Source: Bacteroidaceae bacterium
GTDB lineage: Bacteria; Bacteroidota; Bacteroidia; Bacteroidales; Bacteroidaceae
Direction of reading: 5' to 3'
Assembly: GCA_017647225.1 (NCBI GenBank)
Contig: JAGCLA010000046.1
Location: 62,001 to 126,000 of the forward strand
DNA length: 64,000 nucleotides
Part shown: positions 8,542-19,029 of the stretch, piece after piece
Position numbering within the stretch: the stretch's first letter is position 1
Layout of the letters: every line of letters begins with the position of its first letter
Translations under genes and position numbers: made by a program
Notes under the pieces: model-generated
The model's input: only the letters and a program-made list of their open reading frames with translations
The model's database searches: none
Told to the model about the DNA's origin: nothing

Positions 8542-10203
8542 TCAAATTCTCTCCTTTGCTGCAGAAAGAGCAAAATCGTAGGCTTTGTAGTAGTTCTTTA
8601 TAAAATGCTTCCACAAGGCCTTCTCTGCAAGTTTCGCCACCTTTTTACGGCAATCGAAAACCTCTTTCTCAGAAAGTTTTGCAAAGGTACAAATTGTTTT
8701 TGTAATAACCTCGGCTGCATCGAAATAATTACTGTCATTTCTGCATATTACTTCCACACCGTCAGCGAGTTTGCCTTCGCGGCCAAGAACAGAATTTACC
8801 CAAAGGCCAAAACCTGCAAGCTCAGTTGTAATTGTCGGTATGTGGAATGCAGCACTTTCAAGCGGTGTATAACCCCAAGGCTCGTAGTATGAAGGATATA
8901 CGCTCAAATCGTTACCGATAAGCACATCGTAATACTCCATGTCGAAGATACCGTCGTTACCCTTGAGATAGCAAGGCACGTAAATAACCTTCACCTTGTT
9001 CTTTCCGTTGCGGTTGTCGATGCAGAGGTTACGTATAGAGCATGCGATTGCATCCTCGTAGAAATTGTGTAGGTTATGTGTCAGGTATGGGTTAGGCAAT
9101 GGAGTATCCCAGCTTTCCTTGTCCGATTTAAGACGTTTGACAAGGTCTTCGCGCGCAACGTCCGACCATGCAGGAACATCAATGAAGGCAACAACATCGC
9201 GGTCAAGCTCCTCACAGGCATTAAGACGTGCCATTGACTCGAGGAACATATCGATACCCTTGTTACGCATTTCCATACGTCCGCCGATACCTATTATAAT
9301 TGCATCGTCAGAGATTGTGTCGCCGGTAAGAGCCTGTGCAACACGCAGACGCGCCTTACGTGCGATTTTTCTCTTTGCTGTAAAATCCTTGCCCACAGGC
9401 ACGAAATCCTTCTCGAAACCATTCTCAAGAATTACATCGCACTCGCGTTCGAGCAACTGCTTGCACTCGCGTGCTGTAATCTCACTTACGGTGGTGAAAC
9501 AGTCGATATTTGCAGCTGTTACCTTCTCAACCGACTGCTTTGACTGTACGTTGAGCTCCGCAGCCATCTGGTCACCGTTGTAACCCTCGAAATAGTCGTA
9601 AAGTGGCTTACCGTTAGAAGCGATAGAACGACCGATACTTGTAGCGTGTGTTGTAAACACTGTACCGACAGCTGGCAGATGTTTCTTCACATAAAGAGCT
9701 GCGTTACCGCTCTGCCACTCGTGAGCCTGAACGACCACATTACTACCCTTCTTGATATTTGTATTATAGAAACTCTCTATAGCCTTTCCTACAGCATAAC
9801 CGAAAATCATTGAATCGTCATAGTCACCATAGCCATGCAGAGAATCAACACCGTAGTCGTTCCACAATTCGCCATAGATGGCATCTTTGTCGTCCATATA
9901 GCCTGTATAATCGACAAGCACCACCTTTGGACGACCGGGTATTTCCCAATAACCGCAACGTACTGTCATCTTGTCGTTGCAAGCCTTCTTGCGCCATGCG
10001 CTCCACAAACGCTTATCCTCGGTAAACAAAGGATTCTCCTTCTCCTTCCACAAATCGGGACCTATATAAACAGTAGTCAAACCTTCAACATCGGACAATG
10101 TACGTGCCTTTGTAGAAACTACAGTGTAAATACCGCCAACTTTATTACAAACTTCCCAACTTATTTCAAACAGATAGTCGGGACGCAACATTTCTTTTTT
10201 CAT
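8542..10203 (-). CDS. Glycogen synthase, GT3 (eukaryote-like) family
   Basis: About 553 residues. The N-terminal EISWEVCNKVGGIYTV is the GT3 signature of yeast/animal glycogen synthase rather than bacterial GlgA. VQAHEWQSGNAAL and the C-terminal donor site YEPWGYTPLESAAF support a GT-B retaining glucosyltransferase. GT3 enzymes normally use UDP-glucose, which fits the absence of a glgC gene nearby. A TTG at 10209 opens the frame, but the ATG at 10203 is the better start. Forms an operon with glgP. Confidence 0.93.
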   Translation of the reverse strand: MKKEMLRPDYLFEISWEVCNKVGGIYTVVSTKARTLSDVEGLTTVYIGPDLWKEKENPLFTEDKRLWSAWRKKACNDKMTVRCGYWEIPGRPKVVLVDYTGYMDDKDAIYGELWNDYGVDSLHGYGDYDDSMIFGYAVGKAIESFYNTNIKKGSNVVVQAHEWQSGNAALYVKKHLPAVGTVFTTHATSIGRSIASNGKPLYDYFEGYNGDQMAAELNVQSKQSVEKVTAANIDCFTTVSEITARECKQLLERECDVILENGFEKDFVPVGKDFTAKRKIARKARLRVAQALTGDTISDDAIIIGIGGRMEMRNKGIDMFLESMARLNACEELDRDVVAFIDVPAWSDVAREDLVKRLKSDKESWDTPLPNPYLTHNLHNFYEDAIACSIRNLCIDNRNGKNKVKVIYVPCYLKGNDGIFDMEYYDVLIGNDLSVYPSYYEPWGYTPLESAAFHIPTITTELAGFGLWVNSVLGREGKLADGVEVICRNDSNYFDAAEVITKTICTFAKLSEKEVFDCRKKVAKLAEKALWKHFIKNYYKAYDFALSAAKERI

Positions 10204-10299
10204 CTCCAATAATAATACATAAAAAAGGGATATCCGCCACGGGACACCTCATATATAACAAGAAATAGGGAGAAGGCGCACCCTCCCTCTATTCTGCCA

Positions 10300-10307
10300 C
10301 AAAATTA
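10300..10307 (-). promoter_or_regulatory. Glycogen synthase-glgP operon promoter, -7 box
   Basis: TAATTTTG on the minus strand, a full match to TAnnTTTG. It implies a leader of about 90 bases, which contains an AGGGAG/CTCCCT inverted repeat. Confidence 0.55.
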
Positions 10308-10581
10308 CTAAATTATTTTTGAATAACGAAATAATAAAAAAACTTAAAAACACCAAAAATGATAGAAAAAGCGACAAAGAGTCTGCAAAACACCACTCAA
10401 ACGGCAAAAAAGCCTAAAAAAGCATGATTTTGGTTACAGAGTGATGAAACGAACTGAATCTTGCTTGTTTCAGTACCCCAAATCAGTATTCAATTCTGAG
10501 ATTCCCGACCGATACCCAACATATAAAATTATTCGCCGAAAACGCAACAATAAGGAGCACAAACTCCCTACCCCTTAAAAC
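10308..10581. other. Intergenic stretch without recognised gene
   Basis: A-rich spacer between the promoter of the glycogen operon and the terminator of the ATPase operon. No convincing ORF, RNA or repeat seen on either strand. Confidence 0.5.
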
Positions 10582-10613
10582 AGCAAAAGCTCCCAAAATT
10601 GGGAGCTTTTGCT
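10582..10613 (-). terminator. Terminator of the V-type ATPase operon
   Basis: Perfect 15-base arms AGCAAAAGCTCCCAA/TTGGGAGCTTTTGCT with a two-base centre, 20 bases beyond the atpK stop. Confidence 0.88.
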
Positions 10614-10632
10614 ATAAATGCCTTGTTGTTTA

Positions 10633-11061
<429 letters not shown>

Positions 11062-11083
11062 TTAGTATTTATAATTTTTTGTT

Positions 11084-12928
11084 TTATTCTTTATTTTTGA
11101 ATGGTTTGTACTCCACTCCCTTTCCTTCGTAACCGGCATTCTTGAAATACTCGACGAATGTCAGACGCAACGGGTGAACAAAGGCACTGAGGCATGACAT
11201 TGCAATGTTGAGTGTGTGGCCGAGAATGATGATTAGACCAAAGCCTACCCAACCGATAACTGCTCCTAAGCCCTCTTTGCCTTCTACAAGCATCAATGCA
11301 AGGCTGTTGAATGTCTGTCCCAACATACCTCCGGCAAGGCCAAGTGCAAAAAGACGAATATATGACAATATATCGCCGAGCAATCCCGATGCCATATTGT
11401 ATGTATCCCACAAGCCTGCACCGATATTCGCAAATACGTTTCGACGCAAGTTGTTAAGCACATATATACCCAATGCTCCGAGTGAGCCTATTGCTATGAG
11501 TGCCCATTTTGATATCTCTGCAGGGATAACGCTGAGGAATGTGAGTGTTCCGAGTATCACTCCGCCCACAACAACAAGCCACCAACCCCATGCGCTCAAC
11601 GACTCTTTCCAGCCATAGAATACGGTGCTGTTTATTGCCTTCACTGTCATGGCAAGCGATATATGCACGACACCGATACCCAAAGCGAGAACCATCTGCT
11701 TGTCGTATGTAGAACCGAAGAGTTCTATATTTCCGGCAATGATGAAGTTCTTTATATTCTGTGGTATTTCGGAATCTATAAGCGCTATACCGAAGAATGT
11801 ACCGAGCAATGCACCTATCACTGTGGTGAATATACCGAGTGTTATTACAAGGTTCATCATACCGGCCATGCTCTTGCCCATCTTTTTCTTCAAGAAGAAG
11901 CCGAGAAGGATAAGTATCAATCCGTAACCGGCATCACCCATACAGAACGCGAAGAACAATGAGAAGAATGGAGCTACAATAGGTGTAGGGTCAAAGTCTG
12001 TACCGCTTGGCATACCGTACATCTTTGTCAACACCTCATACATTCGTGTAAAGGCATTGTTCTTCAGTTTGACAGGAGCCTTGTCATCGCGGTAAGCCTC
12101 TCTCAAGTCGTAGAATGCACCGCTCTCGTCAAGCATTGCCTTCAGCTCTGCCACATTCTCTTCGGGCACCCAACCTTCGAGAAGTATCAACTTGTCGCCT
12201 GATACCTTTTCGCCGTCAAGGGCAACCTTCATGAACTCCACTTCGTGCATCAATGCCTCGTGTGCAGCACGCAATGTATTCAAACCGTTTGCAGCAAGTT
12301 CATCGAGTTCTTTCGACAAAGTAGCGATGCTCTGTTCCACACGTTCTTTCTCGCTTTCGAGAGCCGACAACGAAGCTTCGGGCAACTTTGCAACCTCAGC
12401 ATCAATATCAACTGTTACGCCTGCTGGTGTAACAGTAACGAAATAGTAACGCGAAGAGTGTTCTGCAACTACAATTGCGTTGTATTCGCTGTTCCACTCC
12501 TCTTTATAGTTCTTGGCAGGAGAGATAAAGAAACGCAACTCGTAACCGGCTGCTTCGAGTTTCTCTATTGTTGCAAAGTCAAAATCGCCCCAAGGCTTTA
12601 TTGTCGCAATATCCTTTTCGACAGTCTGAACCACTCCGCGCAACTGTTCTGTTTCGGCTACAAGCGATTCACACTTTTCAACCACCTGCATTGCGTTCTT
12701 GATATCACCTGCCGCAGAGTGCTGCTCGACGGCACATCTTTCAAGACGTTTGATTGTACGCATGTAACGTGCTGAAAGCGCCATCTGCTTCTCGACTTCG
12801 GGGTCTTCGACAGCACCGCTCTTACGTTCTACAATATGTACGACACCAACGTCACGTAAACGCTGCAGGAAATTAAGATACTCCTTATGATATACAAGAA
12901 GTGTCAGTTTATTCATTTTCGTAATCAT
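11084..12928 (-). CDS. atpI: V-type ATPase subunit I (a-like stator subunit)
   Basis: 614 residues. The N-terminal half (to about residue 320) is a hydrophilic, coiled-coil-rich peripheral domain; the C-terminal half has about seven membrane helices. The essential ion-channel arginine is present in SYIRLFALGLAGGMLGQ, and HPLRLTFVEYFKN is the usual terminal motif. It would form the half-channels against the K ring. The ATG overlaps the TGA of atpD by four bases (ATGA), which fixes the start and implies translational coupling. Confidence 0.95.
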   Translation of the reverse strand: MITKMNKLTLLVYHKEYLNFLQRLRDVGVVHIVERKSGAVEDPEVEKQMALSARYMRTIKRLERCAVEQHSAAGDIKNAMQVVEKCESLVAETEQLRGVVQTVEKDIATIKPWGDFDFATIEKLEAAGYELRFFISPAKNYKEEWNSEYNAIVVAEHSSRYYFVTVTPAGVTVDIDAEVAKLPEASLSALESEKERVEQSIATLSKELDELAANGLNTLRAAHEALMHEVEFMKVALDGEKVSGDKLILLEGWVPEENVAELKAMLDESGAFYDLREAYRDDKAPVKLKNNAFTRMYEVLTKMYGMPSGTDFDPTPIVAPFFSLFFAFCMGDAGYGLILILLGFFLKKKMGKSMAGMMNLVITLGIFTTVIGALLGTFFGIALIDSEIPQNIKNFIIAGNIELFGSTYDKQMVLALGIGVVHISLAMTVKAINSTVFYGWKESLSAWGWWLVVVGGVILGTLTFLSVIPAEISKWALIAIGSLGALGIYVLNNLRRNVFANIGAGLWDTYNMASGLLGDILSYIRLFALGLAGGMLGQTFNSLALMLVEGKEGLGAVIGWVGFGLIIILGHTLNIAMSCLSAFVHPLRLTFVEYFKNAGYEGKGVEYKPFKNKE

Positions 12929-13527
12929 GCTGTCACCTCCTCTCTCTGCTCCAACAAGGACTTCAAAATCTTCTGTGATGATTTTGAGAGGTTCTCCTCG
13001 TCTTCCATGAATCGTTTTATCTTACGTATAGCATCCTGATAGCCGGGTATCTGCACTTTCTCGAAAAGATTCACCTTCTGGGTGGTCTTTTTTCGTGCAT
13101 TCTCCAGCAACACCAGTTTGCGGTTAAGCAATTCGCGGCGTATAGCCGTCATTGCCATATCCTTCAGCAACTCGATACCGTCGGCAAACCACTTTGGCGA
13201 ATTAAAGAGGCTGTAGGGAGCAACAGCGAAGGTAGCCTTCTCAAGCACAGGAACCTGCACACCTGCCACCTTCTGCTTGCCGATGAGCAGCTCGCCTGTC
13301 TTTACAAGCGAAGCATCGAACTCATTCCAAAGGGCAAACAGGGCGCGGTACTGCTCCAACTGTGCAGCATACTCCTCGTCGTGCTGTTGCATCTCGGCCT
13401 TGCATCGCTTTACCTCGACACGCAATGCGCTCTCCTTGCTCTTGATGATAGGCAAGGTACGCACGCGCATCTTGAGCTGCTTCTCAAGGTGCTGAAGTGA
13501 TGTTTTATTATATTGAAATGCAATCAT
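12925..13527 (-). CDS. atpD: V-type ATPase subunit D (central stalk)
   Basis: 200 residues, almost wholly alpha-helical and charged, with a long N-terminal helix (LEKQLKMRVRTLPIIKSKE) and C-terminal helix (KVNLFEKVQIPGYQDAIRK). NLFEKVQIPGY is the recognisable subunit D motif of the rotor shaft. It couples the A3B3 head to the membrane ring. Lies between atpB and atpI. Confidence 0.93.
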   Translation of the reverse strand: MIAFQYNKTSLQHLEKQLKMRVRTLPIIKSKESALRVEVKRCKAEMQQHDEEYAAQLEQYRALFALWNEFDASLVKTGELLIGKQKVAGVQVPVLEKATFAVAPYSLFNSPKWFADGIELLKDMAMTAIRRELLNRKLVLLENARKKTTQKVNLFEKVQIPGYQDAIRKIKRFMEDEENLSKSSQKILKSLLEQREEVTA

Positions 13528-13562
13528 TATGCTTTTCTTCTATATTCTGAACTCAAATTCTA

Positions 13563-14894
13563 TTACTTATTCCAGTATGTATCGACAAGTTCCTGACGGA
13601 TATTAACCTCTTCGGGCTTGAAGAATTTTGAGAACAATCCCCATGTAACGTCAAGCATCTCGGTTGTATTGAGGTTCACGTCGATAGCCAACAGTTTGTC
13701 TGAATACTCTTTCGCAAACGACAAAGTACGTTTGTCGTAGTCGGTGAGGTCGAAACCGTTCTCCATCTTTGTCTTTGCATTTGCAGCGTCGGCATAAAGA
13801 CGTACAGCGGCATTCATAACCTGTGGGTGGTCCTTACGTGTCTTCTTACCCGATACGAGCTGTTTCAAACGTGACAATGAACGGAATGGGTCAACGATAA
13901 CCTTACCGATATCGCTGTCACGACGCAAGAACAACTGACCCTCGGTGATATAACCTGTATTATCGGGCACAGCGTGTGTGATGTCACCACCTGAAAGTGT
14001 TGTTACCGCAATAATTGTAATTGAACCGCCTGCAGGGAACTGCACTGCCTTCTCGTAGATTTTAGCAAGGTCAGAGTATAGTGAACCCGGCATAGAGTCC
14101 TTTGAAGGAATCTGGTCCATACGGTTAGACACGATTGAAAGCGCGTCGGCATACATTGTCATGTCGGTGAGCAGCACAAGCACCTTCTGATTTTTCTCTA
14201 CAGCGAAATACTCTGCTGCAGTAAGAGCCATATCGGGAATGAGCAGACGCTCAACGGCAGGGTCTTCTGTTGTGTTCATAAACGAGATGATACGATCAAG
14301 AGCACCTGCGTTTGTAAAGAGGTTCTTGAAATAGAGGTAGTCATCGTTTGTCATACCCATACCGCCAAGAATAATCTTGTCAGTTTCGGCACGCATCGCA
14401 ACATTCGCCATAACCTGGTTGTAAGGCTGGTCAGGGTCTGCGAAGAACGGAATCTTCTGACCTGTCACAAGAGTATTGTTGAGGTCGATACCTGCAATAC
14501 CTGTTGCGATAAGCTCTGATGGCTGTTTACGACGAACAGGGTTCACCGAAGGACCACCGATTTCAACTTCCTGTCCCTCTACTGCAGGACCACCATCGAT
14601 AGGGTCACCGTATGCGTTGAAGAAACGGCCTGCAAGCTGCTCGCTTACCTTGAGCGAAGGAGCTTTACCCATGAATACCACCTCGGCATCGGTAGGGATA
14701 CCGCCTGTACCCTCAAACACCTGCAATGTAACCTCGTCGCCCATGATTTTTACAACCTGAGCCAACTTGCCGTTTACAGTTGCGAGTTCGTCATAACCTA
14801 CGCCTGTAGCCTTCAACGAACATGTAGCCTTGGTAATTGAATTGATTTTTGTATATATTTTCTGAAATGCTTCTGTAGCCATAATTGTAGTCAT
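13563..14894 (-). CDS. atpB: V-type ATPase subunit B (non-catalytic)
   Basis: 443 residues, the regulatory nucleotide-binding subunit of the A3B3 head. It lacks a Walker A loop, having GQKIPFFADPDQPYNQ at that place, as expected for B. DMTMYADALSIVSNRMDQIP and LSRLKQLVSGKKTRKDHP are family motifs. The start ATG overlaps the atpA stop by one base (TAATG). A second ATG four codons in (MATEAF) is an alternative start. Confidence 0.95.
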   Translation of the reverse strand: MTTIMATEAFQKIYTKINSITKATCSLKATGVGYDELATVNGKLAQVVKIMGDEVTLQVFEGTGGIPTDAEVVFMGKAPSLKVSEQLAGRFFNAYGDPIDGGPAVEGQEVEIGGPSVNPVRRKQPSELIATGIAGIDLNNTLVTGQKIPFFADPDQPYNQVMANVAMRAETDKIILGGMGMTNDDYLYFKNLFTNAGALDRIISFMNTTEDPAVERLLIPDMALTAAEYFAVEKNQKVLVLLTDMTMYADALSIVSNRMDQIPSKDSMPGSLYSDLAKIYEKAVQFPAGGSITIIAVTTLSGGDITHAVPDNTGYITEGQLFLRRDSDIGKVIVDPFRSLSRLKQLVSGKKTRKDHPQVMNAAVRLYADAANAKTKMENGFDLTDYDKRTLSFAKEYSDKLLAIDVNLNTTEMLDVTWGLFSKFFKPEEVNIRQELVDTYWNK

Positions 14895-16657
14895 TAATCG
14901 TTAGACACCTGTTTTGTAGCAAGCAACTGCATAAGCTCAGCATAATATGAGCTGTACTTGTCGCTCTTGAACTCAGAATAGTTCATCTGCTTGCAGATGT
15001 TGATTATCTTCTTGAAGAAGTCTGTTACCTCCTGGAAGTTGTCAAAATCGTATTCAGCACGGCAGATGTCTGTTACAATGCTAAGGATTTCCTGCTGACG
15101 TTCGAGCGGAGTAACGGCATCGATTTCGTCAAATGCGTCCTGCTGGAGAACAACGAAGTCGATAAGCTCCGATTTCCAGAATGTTACGTGATAGTCAACA
15201 GGTACACCGTCATCACCAAGAATGTTTATCTGCTCGGCAATCTCCTTACCACGCAAGAGGCGTGTCTTTGCCTCATTGACCATTGGCAACCAGCCGTCAC
15301 CGATACGCTCCGAGATGAATTTCTCGAATTCGGGATACTCGATATACTTTGAGTATGAGTCGATAGGGTTAACGGCAGGATAACGTTTCTTGTCGGCACG
15401 GTCCTGCTCAAGAGCATAGAAACAACGTGCTACCTTCTTTGTATTCTCTGTTACAGGCTCTTTAAGGTTACCGCCGGCAGGTGATACAGTACCGATGAAT
15501 GTGATTGAACCCACCTCGCCATTGTTGAGATATACATAACCTGCACGGCTATAGAAGTTGGCAATGATTGATGATATATCCATTGGGAAGGCATCGGGAC
15601 CTGGAAGTTCCTCCATACGGTTTGACATCTCACGCAAAGCCTGTGCCCAACGTGATGTAGAGTCAGCCATAAGAAGAACGCGAAGACCCATTGCACGGTA
15701 GTATTCGGCAATTGTCATGGCTGTGTAAACCGAAGCCTCACGTGCCGCAACAGGCATGTTTGATGTGTTGGCGATGATGATAGTACGCTCCATCAGCTTA
15801 CGACCTGTATGTGGGTCAACAAGTTCGGGGAACTCGGTAAAGATTTCCACAACCTCGTTGGCACGCTCACCACAAGCAGCGATAATAACGATGTCAGCCT
15901 CGGCCTGCTTTGAGATAGCATGCTGAAGCACAGTCTTACCTGTACCGAAAGGACCGGGGATAAAGCCTGTACCACCCTCAACGATAGGGTTCAATGTATC
16001 GATTGTACGTACACCTGTCTCAAGCAACTTGAACGGACGTGGTTTCTCCTTGTAGTCGTCCATAGCCACACGTACCGGCCACTTCTGAATCATATTGAGT
16101 TCACGCTCCTCGCCGTCGGCATTCGCGATAACTGCAATTGTATCTGTAATCTTGTACTCACCTGCAGCAACGATTGACTTTATAGTCCATGAACCTTTAA
16201 GGCCGAATGGAGCCATAATCTTCAAAGGCTGATGGTTTTCCTCAACACTACCCAACCATGCCGCAGCACCTACTACATCACCAGCTTTTGCAATAGGCTC
16301 GAAGTGCCACAATTTTTCCTCATCGAGAGGGTTGGTATAGTCACCACGCTTCAAGAAGACACCCTCCATCTTGTCGAGGTCGTTCTGCAAACCGTCGTAG
16401 TTCTTAGAGAGCATACCTGGTGCCAATGACACCTCAAGCATGTGACCGGTAAATTCAGCCTCTTCGCCAATTCTCAAACGGCGTGTACTCTCAAACACCT
16501 GAACGTACACCTTGGCTCCGTTTATCTTGATGACCTCAGCCATAAGGCGGTCACCACCGGTTTTGATATAACAAATCTCATTCTGTGCAACAGGGCCGTC
16601 AACAGCCAAGAGCACCATGTTTGCTATAACGCCGGTTACTTTTCCTTTTGTCGCCAT
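14894..16657 (-). CDS. atpA: V-type ATPase subunit A (catalytic)
   Basis: 587 residues. Walker A is GPFGTGKTVLQHA, the catalytic glutamate lies in CGERANEVVE, and DSTSRWAQALREMSNRMEE and SPAGGNLKEPVT are typical of catalytic V/A-type A subunits. The bulge domain inserted before the P-loop (about residues 110-190) distinguishes it from F-type beta. It hydrolyses or makes ATP in the cytoplasmic head. The stop codon overlaps the start of atpB. Confidence 0.96.
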   Translation of the reverse strand: MATKGKVTGVIANMVLLAVDGPVAQNEICYIKTGGDRLMAEVIKINGAKVYVQVFESTRRLRIGEEAEFTGHMLEVSLAPGMLSKNYDGLQNDLDKMEGVFLKRGDYTNPLDEEKLWHFEPIAKAGDVVGAAAWLGSVEENHQPLKIMAPFGLKGSWTIKSIVAAGEYKITDTIAVIANADGEERELNMIQKWPVRVAMDDYKEKPRPFKLLETGVRTIDTLNPIVEGGTGFIPGPFGTGKTVLQHAISKQAEADIVIIAACGERANEVVEIFTEFPELVDPHTGRKLMERTIIIANTSNMPVAAREASVYTAMTIAEYYRAMGLRVLLMADSTSRWAQALREMSNRMEELPGPDAFPMDISSIIANFYSRAGYVYLNNGEVGSITFIGTVSPAGGNLKEPVTENTKKVARCFYALEQDRADKKRYPAVNPIDSYSKYIEYPEFEKFISERIGDGWLPMVNEAKTRLLRGKEIAEQINILGDDGVPVDYHVTFWKSELIDFVVLQQDAFDEIDAVTPLERQQEILSIVTDICRAEYDFDNFQEVTDFFKKIINICKQMNYSEFKSDKYSSYYAELMQLLATKQVSND

Positions 16658-16679
16658 ATATATATGATTTTATTATTTT

Positions 16680-17519
16680 TTACAACTCTACGGATTTCTC
16701 GTCCATACCGCTTTTAAGTTCCGCTATAAGTTCATTATAGCGCAGCATACCCTTGTCGGCATCAAGCTTTGCCCAACGCTCGACAATACTGAGCTTAATC
16801 AAGAACACAAAGAGTCTTTCAACTGTAAAATAGTTGAAAACCGAATTGTCTTCGAGCCACTTCCAACGCAGGTCATCGAGCTGACGCTCGCGCTCCTGCA
16901 GACGGCTGTTCTCGCTCATGCGCTGTACGCTCTCGAAATAGTCGAGTGCGCCTGTCAAGCCGAAATCGCGCGCGCCCGATGTACGTAGCGCCTCTGCAAT
17001 CTCGCCGTCACCGATAACGGCATCGGCAACACTCATCTTGTATTTACGTGCCGCAAATGCCACCAGAATGTTGTTCACATTGCGATTGAATATAAACCAG
17101 TCGGCAACAAAGCCGTTGGCGCATCGTGTAGCATAATCGTAATAGTATGAGCTAAGCACATCTTCCCAAATCACATTTGCATTACCTTCGTTGGCAATGT
17201 AGAATTCAAAGAAGCGGTAAATGTATGAAGGAACGCCATTGATAGGAGTATCACCCTCTTTTGCCGAAGATATGATTTCTTCGAGTTCCTCACGCGAGTA
17301 GCAGCCTCTCTCTCCCAATACGGCATCTTCGCCGTTACGCAGGATATTGAGAATATTGGCATTGTCGCGCTCAAGGAAAAAGAGATCGACGCAAGCGGCA
17401 TCGGCAACCGAAAGCTCGGGGTATATATCTTCCTTAAAACGTTCTACGGTGTAAACCGACTTGCTGCCGTCGAAAGCAACATCGGGCAACCCCGCAACCA
17501 AGCAATAATAGTTGCTCAT
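16680..17519 (-). CDS. DUF2764 protein of the V-type ATPase operon
   Basis: 279 residues, soluble, mostly helical. MSNYYCLVAGLPDVAFD is the typical start of DUF2764, a gene found at this place in bacterial V-ATPase operons of Bacteroidetes, Chlamydiae and spirochaetes. No separate subunit C or F gene is present here. The protein may take the place of subunit C (the socket between rotor shaft and ring), but that is inference from position. Three bases separate it from atpE. Confidence 0.85.
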   Translation of the reverse strand: MSNYYCLVAGLPDVAFDGSKSVYTVERFKEDIYPELSVADAACVDLFFLERDNANILNILRNGEDAVLGERGCYSREELEEIISSAKEGDTPINGVPSYIYRFFEFYIANEGNANVIWEDVLSSYYYDYATRCANGFVADWFIFNRNVNNILVAFAARKYKMSVADAVIGDGEIAEALRTSGARDFGLTGALDYFESVQRMSENSRLQERERQLDDLRWKWLEDNSVFNYFTVERLFVFLIKLSIVERWAKLDADKGMLRYNELIAELKSGMDEKSVEL

Positions 17520-17522
17520 TGA

Positions 17523-18113
17523 TTAAGAGAATAGAAGTTCTACCATTTGAGGACGCAAGAAAGCCTTGAAGAAAGCCTCAAACTCACCCTCACCGAAATT
17601 AACCTTGTAAGAGCCATCGACAGGCGCAATAGAGAACGATGTCTTGACACCGTTTACCTGCTTGATTTCAACACCCTTGTCAAGAAGAGCCTTTGCATTC
17701 TTTGCAAAGTATGCCTTCAACTCATCAGCCTCTGCTGTTGAGATAACGATCTGCTCGTCAGCACTCCAACGCTCGGCAATCTTAACAAGAAGAGCCTTCA
17801 TTGTATCACCTGCAAGAGCCTCTTTGACTGTTGCCTTAACAACAGAATCGGTAATGATATCGGTAGCCTCTGACTTCAGAGCACCTACAGCCTGCGCACC
17901 ATAAAGTTTGATTTCAGAACGTGTGTTTGCATCAAGCTCGGCAGCCTTTTTCTGTGCATCGGCAACAATTGCCTCAGCCTGCTTCTGAGCCTCCTTTACG
18001 ATATCCGCAGCCTTCGCCTTTGCCTCTTCAACAAGACGCTCTGCCTCTACTTTACCTTTTTCTACACCTTCAGCGTAGATTTTCTCGGTCAATTCCTGAA
18101 TTTTGTTTTCCAT
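17523..18113 (-). CDS. atpE: V-type ATPase subunit E (peripheral stalk)
   Basis: 196 residues. The first about 80 residues form a charged Ala/Lys/Glu-rich coiled coil (EEAKAKAADIVKEAQKQAEA), and the rest is a small globular domain ending VNFGEGEFEAFFKAFL. This is the peripheral stalk E subunit that holds the A3B3 head still. First gene of the operon; no G/H partner gene is seen. Confidence 0.92.
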   Translation of the reverse strand: MENKIQELTEKIYAEGVEKGKVEAERLVEEAKAKAADIVKEAQKQAEAIVADAQKKAAELDANTRSEIKLYGAQAVGALKSEATDIITDSVVKATVKEALAGDTMKALLVKIAERWSADEQIVISTAEADELKAYFAKNAKALLDKGVEIKQVNGVKTSFSIAPVDGSYKVNFGEGEFEAFFKAFLRPQMVELLFS

Positions 18114-18180
18114 ATTATATTATGATGTTTTAATATCCTTTACTATTCAAGCATACGGTAGCCGACAACTTTTTCAATTA

Positions 18181-18188
18181 CAAAAATA
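18181..18188 (-). promoter_or_regulatory. V-type ATPase operon promoter, -7 box
   Basis: TATTTTTG on the minus strand, 67 bases before the atpE start. Confidence 0.55.
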
Positions 18189-18318
18189 GGTTATCGTAGC
18201 GAAAAAACATTTTCCAAATTCGTGCCGACATTAGCCCACATTCGAGCATATTTTTTCACATTTTACAAAATTACAACAAATTATTCAATTATCGTTATTA
18301 TTTCTCAATGTTTTATAA

Positions 18319-18367
18319 AAAAAGCAAGGAGTGTCGCTCTGTAATATAGCGACACTCCTTGCTTTTT
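18319..18367 (-). terminator. Terminator of the glgB-cluster transcript
   Basis: Twenty-base arms (A-run plus GCAAGGAGTGTCGCT and its complement) around a 9-base loop, 13 bases after the outer-membrane protein stop. Confidence 0.88.
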
Positions 18368-18380
18368 ATCATATCAGAAT

Positions 18381-19019
18381 TTAGAAATAGAAATGCAATG
18401 CGAGTTTTCCGTCCAAAGCACCAAGACCTGTTGCATAAACAAAGTTGAAATTATAGTTTTTCACTTTATAAGCCTGAGCCCCATTACCCAATTCCAAATA
18501 CCTATCCATAGAGCATGCTAAAGCAATTCCCACATCGGTACTTAAAGAAATGTTTTTAGACAAAAAGAATTCTGCGCCAACACCTAATGTCGCATAAAAC
18601 GGAGAGGTATAAATATCAACCATCTTTTTCATACTTTCTTCTTCTCCATCCTCAACTCTCGCAGCACCAACAGCAAAGCCTATTTTCACTCCGGCATATG
18701 GTCTAAGCCGCTTATCAGTATTGAAGAAATATTGCCCTCCGACATTGAGCGACAAAGTTCCGGCATTACCATTATTTTCTTTGTTTGTTCCGGTAATAGA
18801 ATATCCGGCAAATCCGATACCTCCAACCAAAGCTATCTTATCCGTCACCAAATACTTTCCCGAAATAGTAGTTTCAGACGAACTTCCATTTATAAAATTA
18901 AAAATGGAAGCAGCATCAACAGATATGCTCCAATCATTCTTCTGTGGAGCGAACTGTTCCTGAGCATAAGAACATACAGTCCAAAACGAACACAGCAATA
19001 TACAAAAAAGTTTCTTCAT
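18381..19019 (-). CDS. Outer-membrane beta-barrel protein, small
   Basis: 212 residues with a signal peptide (MKKLFCILLCSFWTVCSYAQ) and alternating beta-strand pattern. Strand-like segments such as LSLNVGGQYFF, LRPYAGVKIGFAVGA, ATLGVGAEFFL and the terminal LALHFYF with a final aromatic residue indicate an eight-strand barrel of the OmpA/OmpW-like kind. Function unknown. It ends a run of five same-strand genes that includes glgB. Confidence 0.75.
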   Translation of the reverse strand: MKKLFCILLCSFWTVCSYAQEQFAPQKNDWSISVDAASIFNFINGSSSETTISGKYLVTDKIALVGGIGFAGYSITGTNKENNGNAGTLSLNVGGQYFFNTDKRLRPYAGVKIGFAVGAARVEDGEEESMKKMVDIYTSPFYATLGVGAEFFLSKNISLSTDVGIALACSMDRYLELGNGAQAYKVKNYNFNFVYATGLGALDGKLALHFYF

Positions 19020-19029
19020 ATCAGATCAA

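Noticed and set aside
9065..9583. 172-residue plus-strand ORF opposite the glycogen synthase gene
   Set aside because: Antisense shadow with serine/arginine-rich low-complexity product.
15451..15981. Long minus-strand frames inside atpA
   Set aside because: Out-of-frame shadows of a strongly conserved gene; no independent start context or composition.
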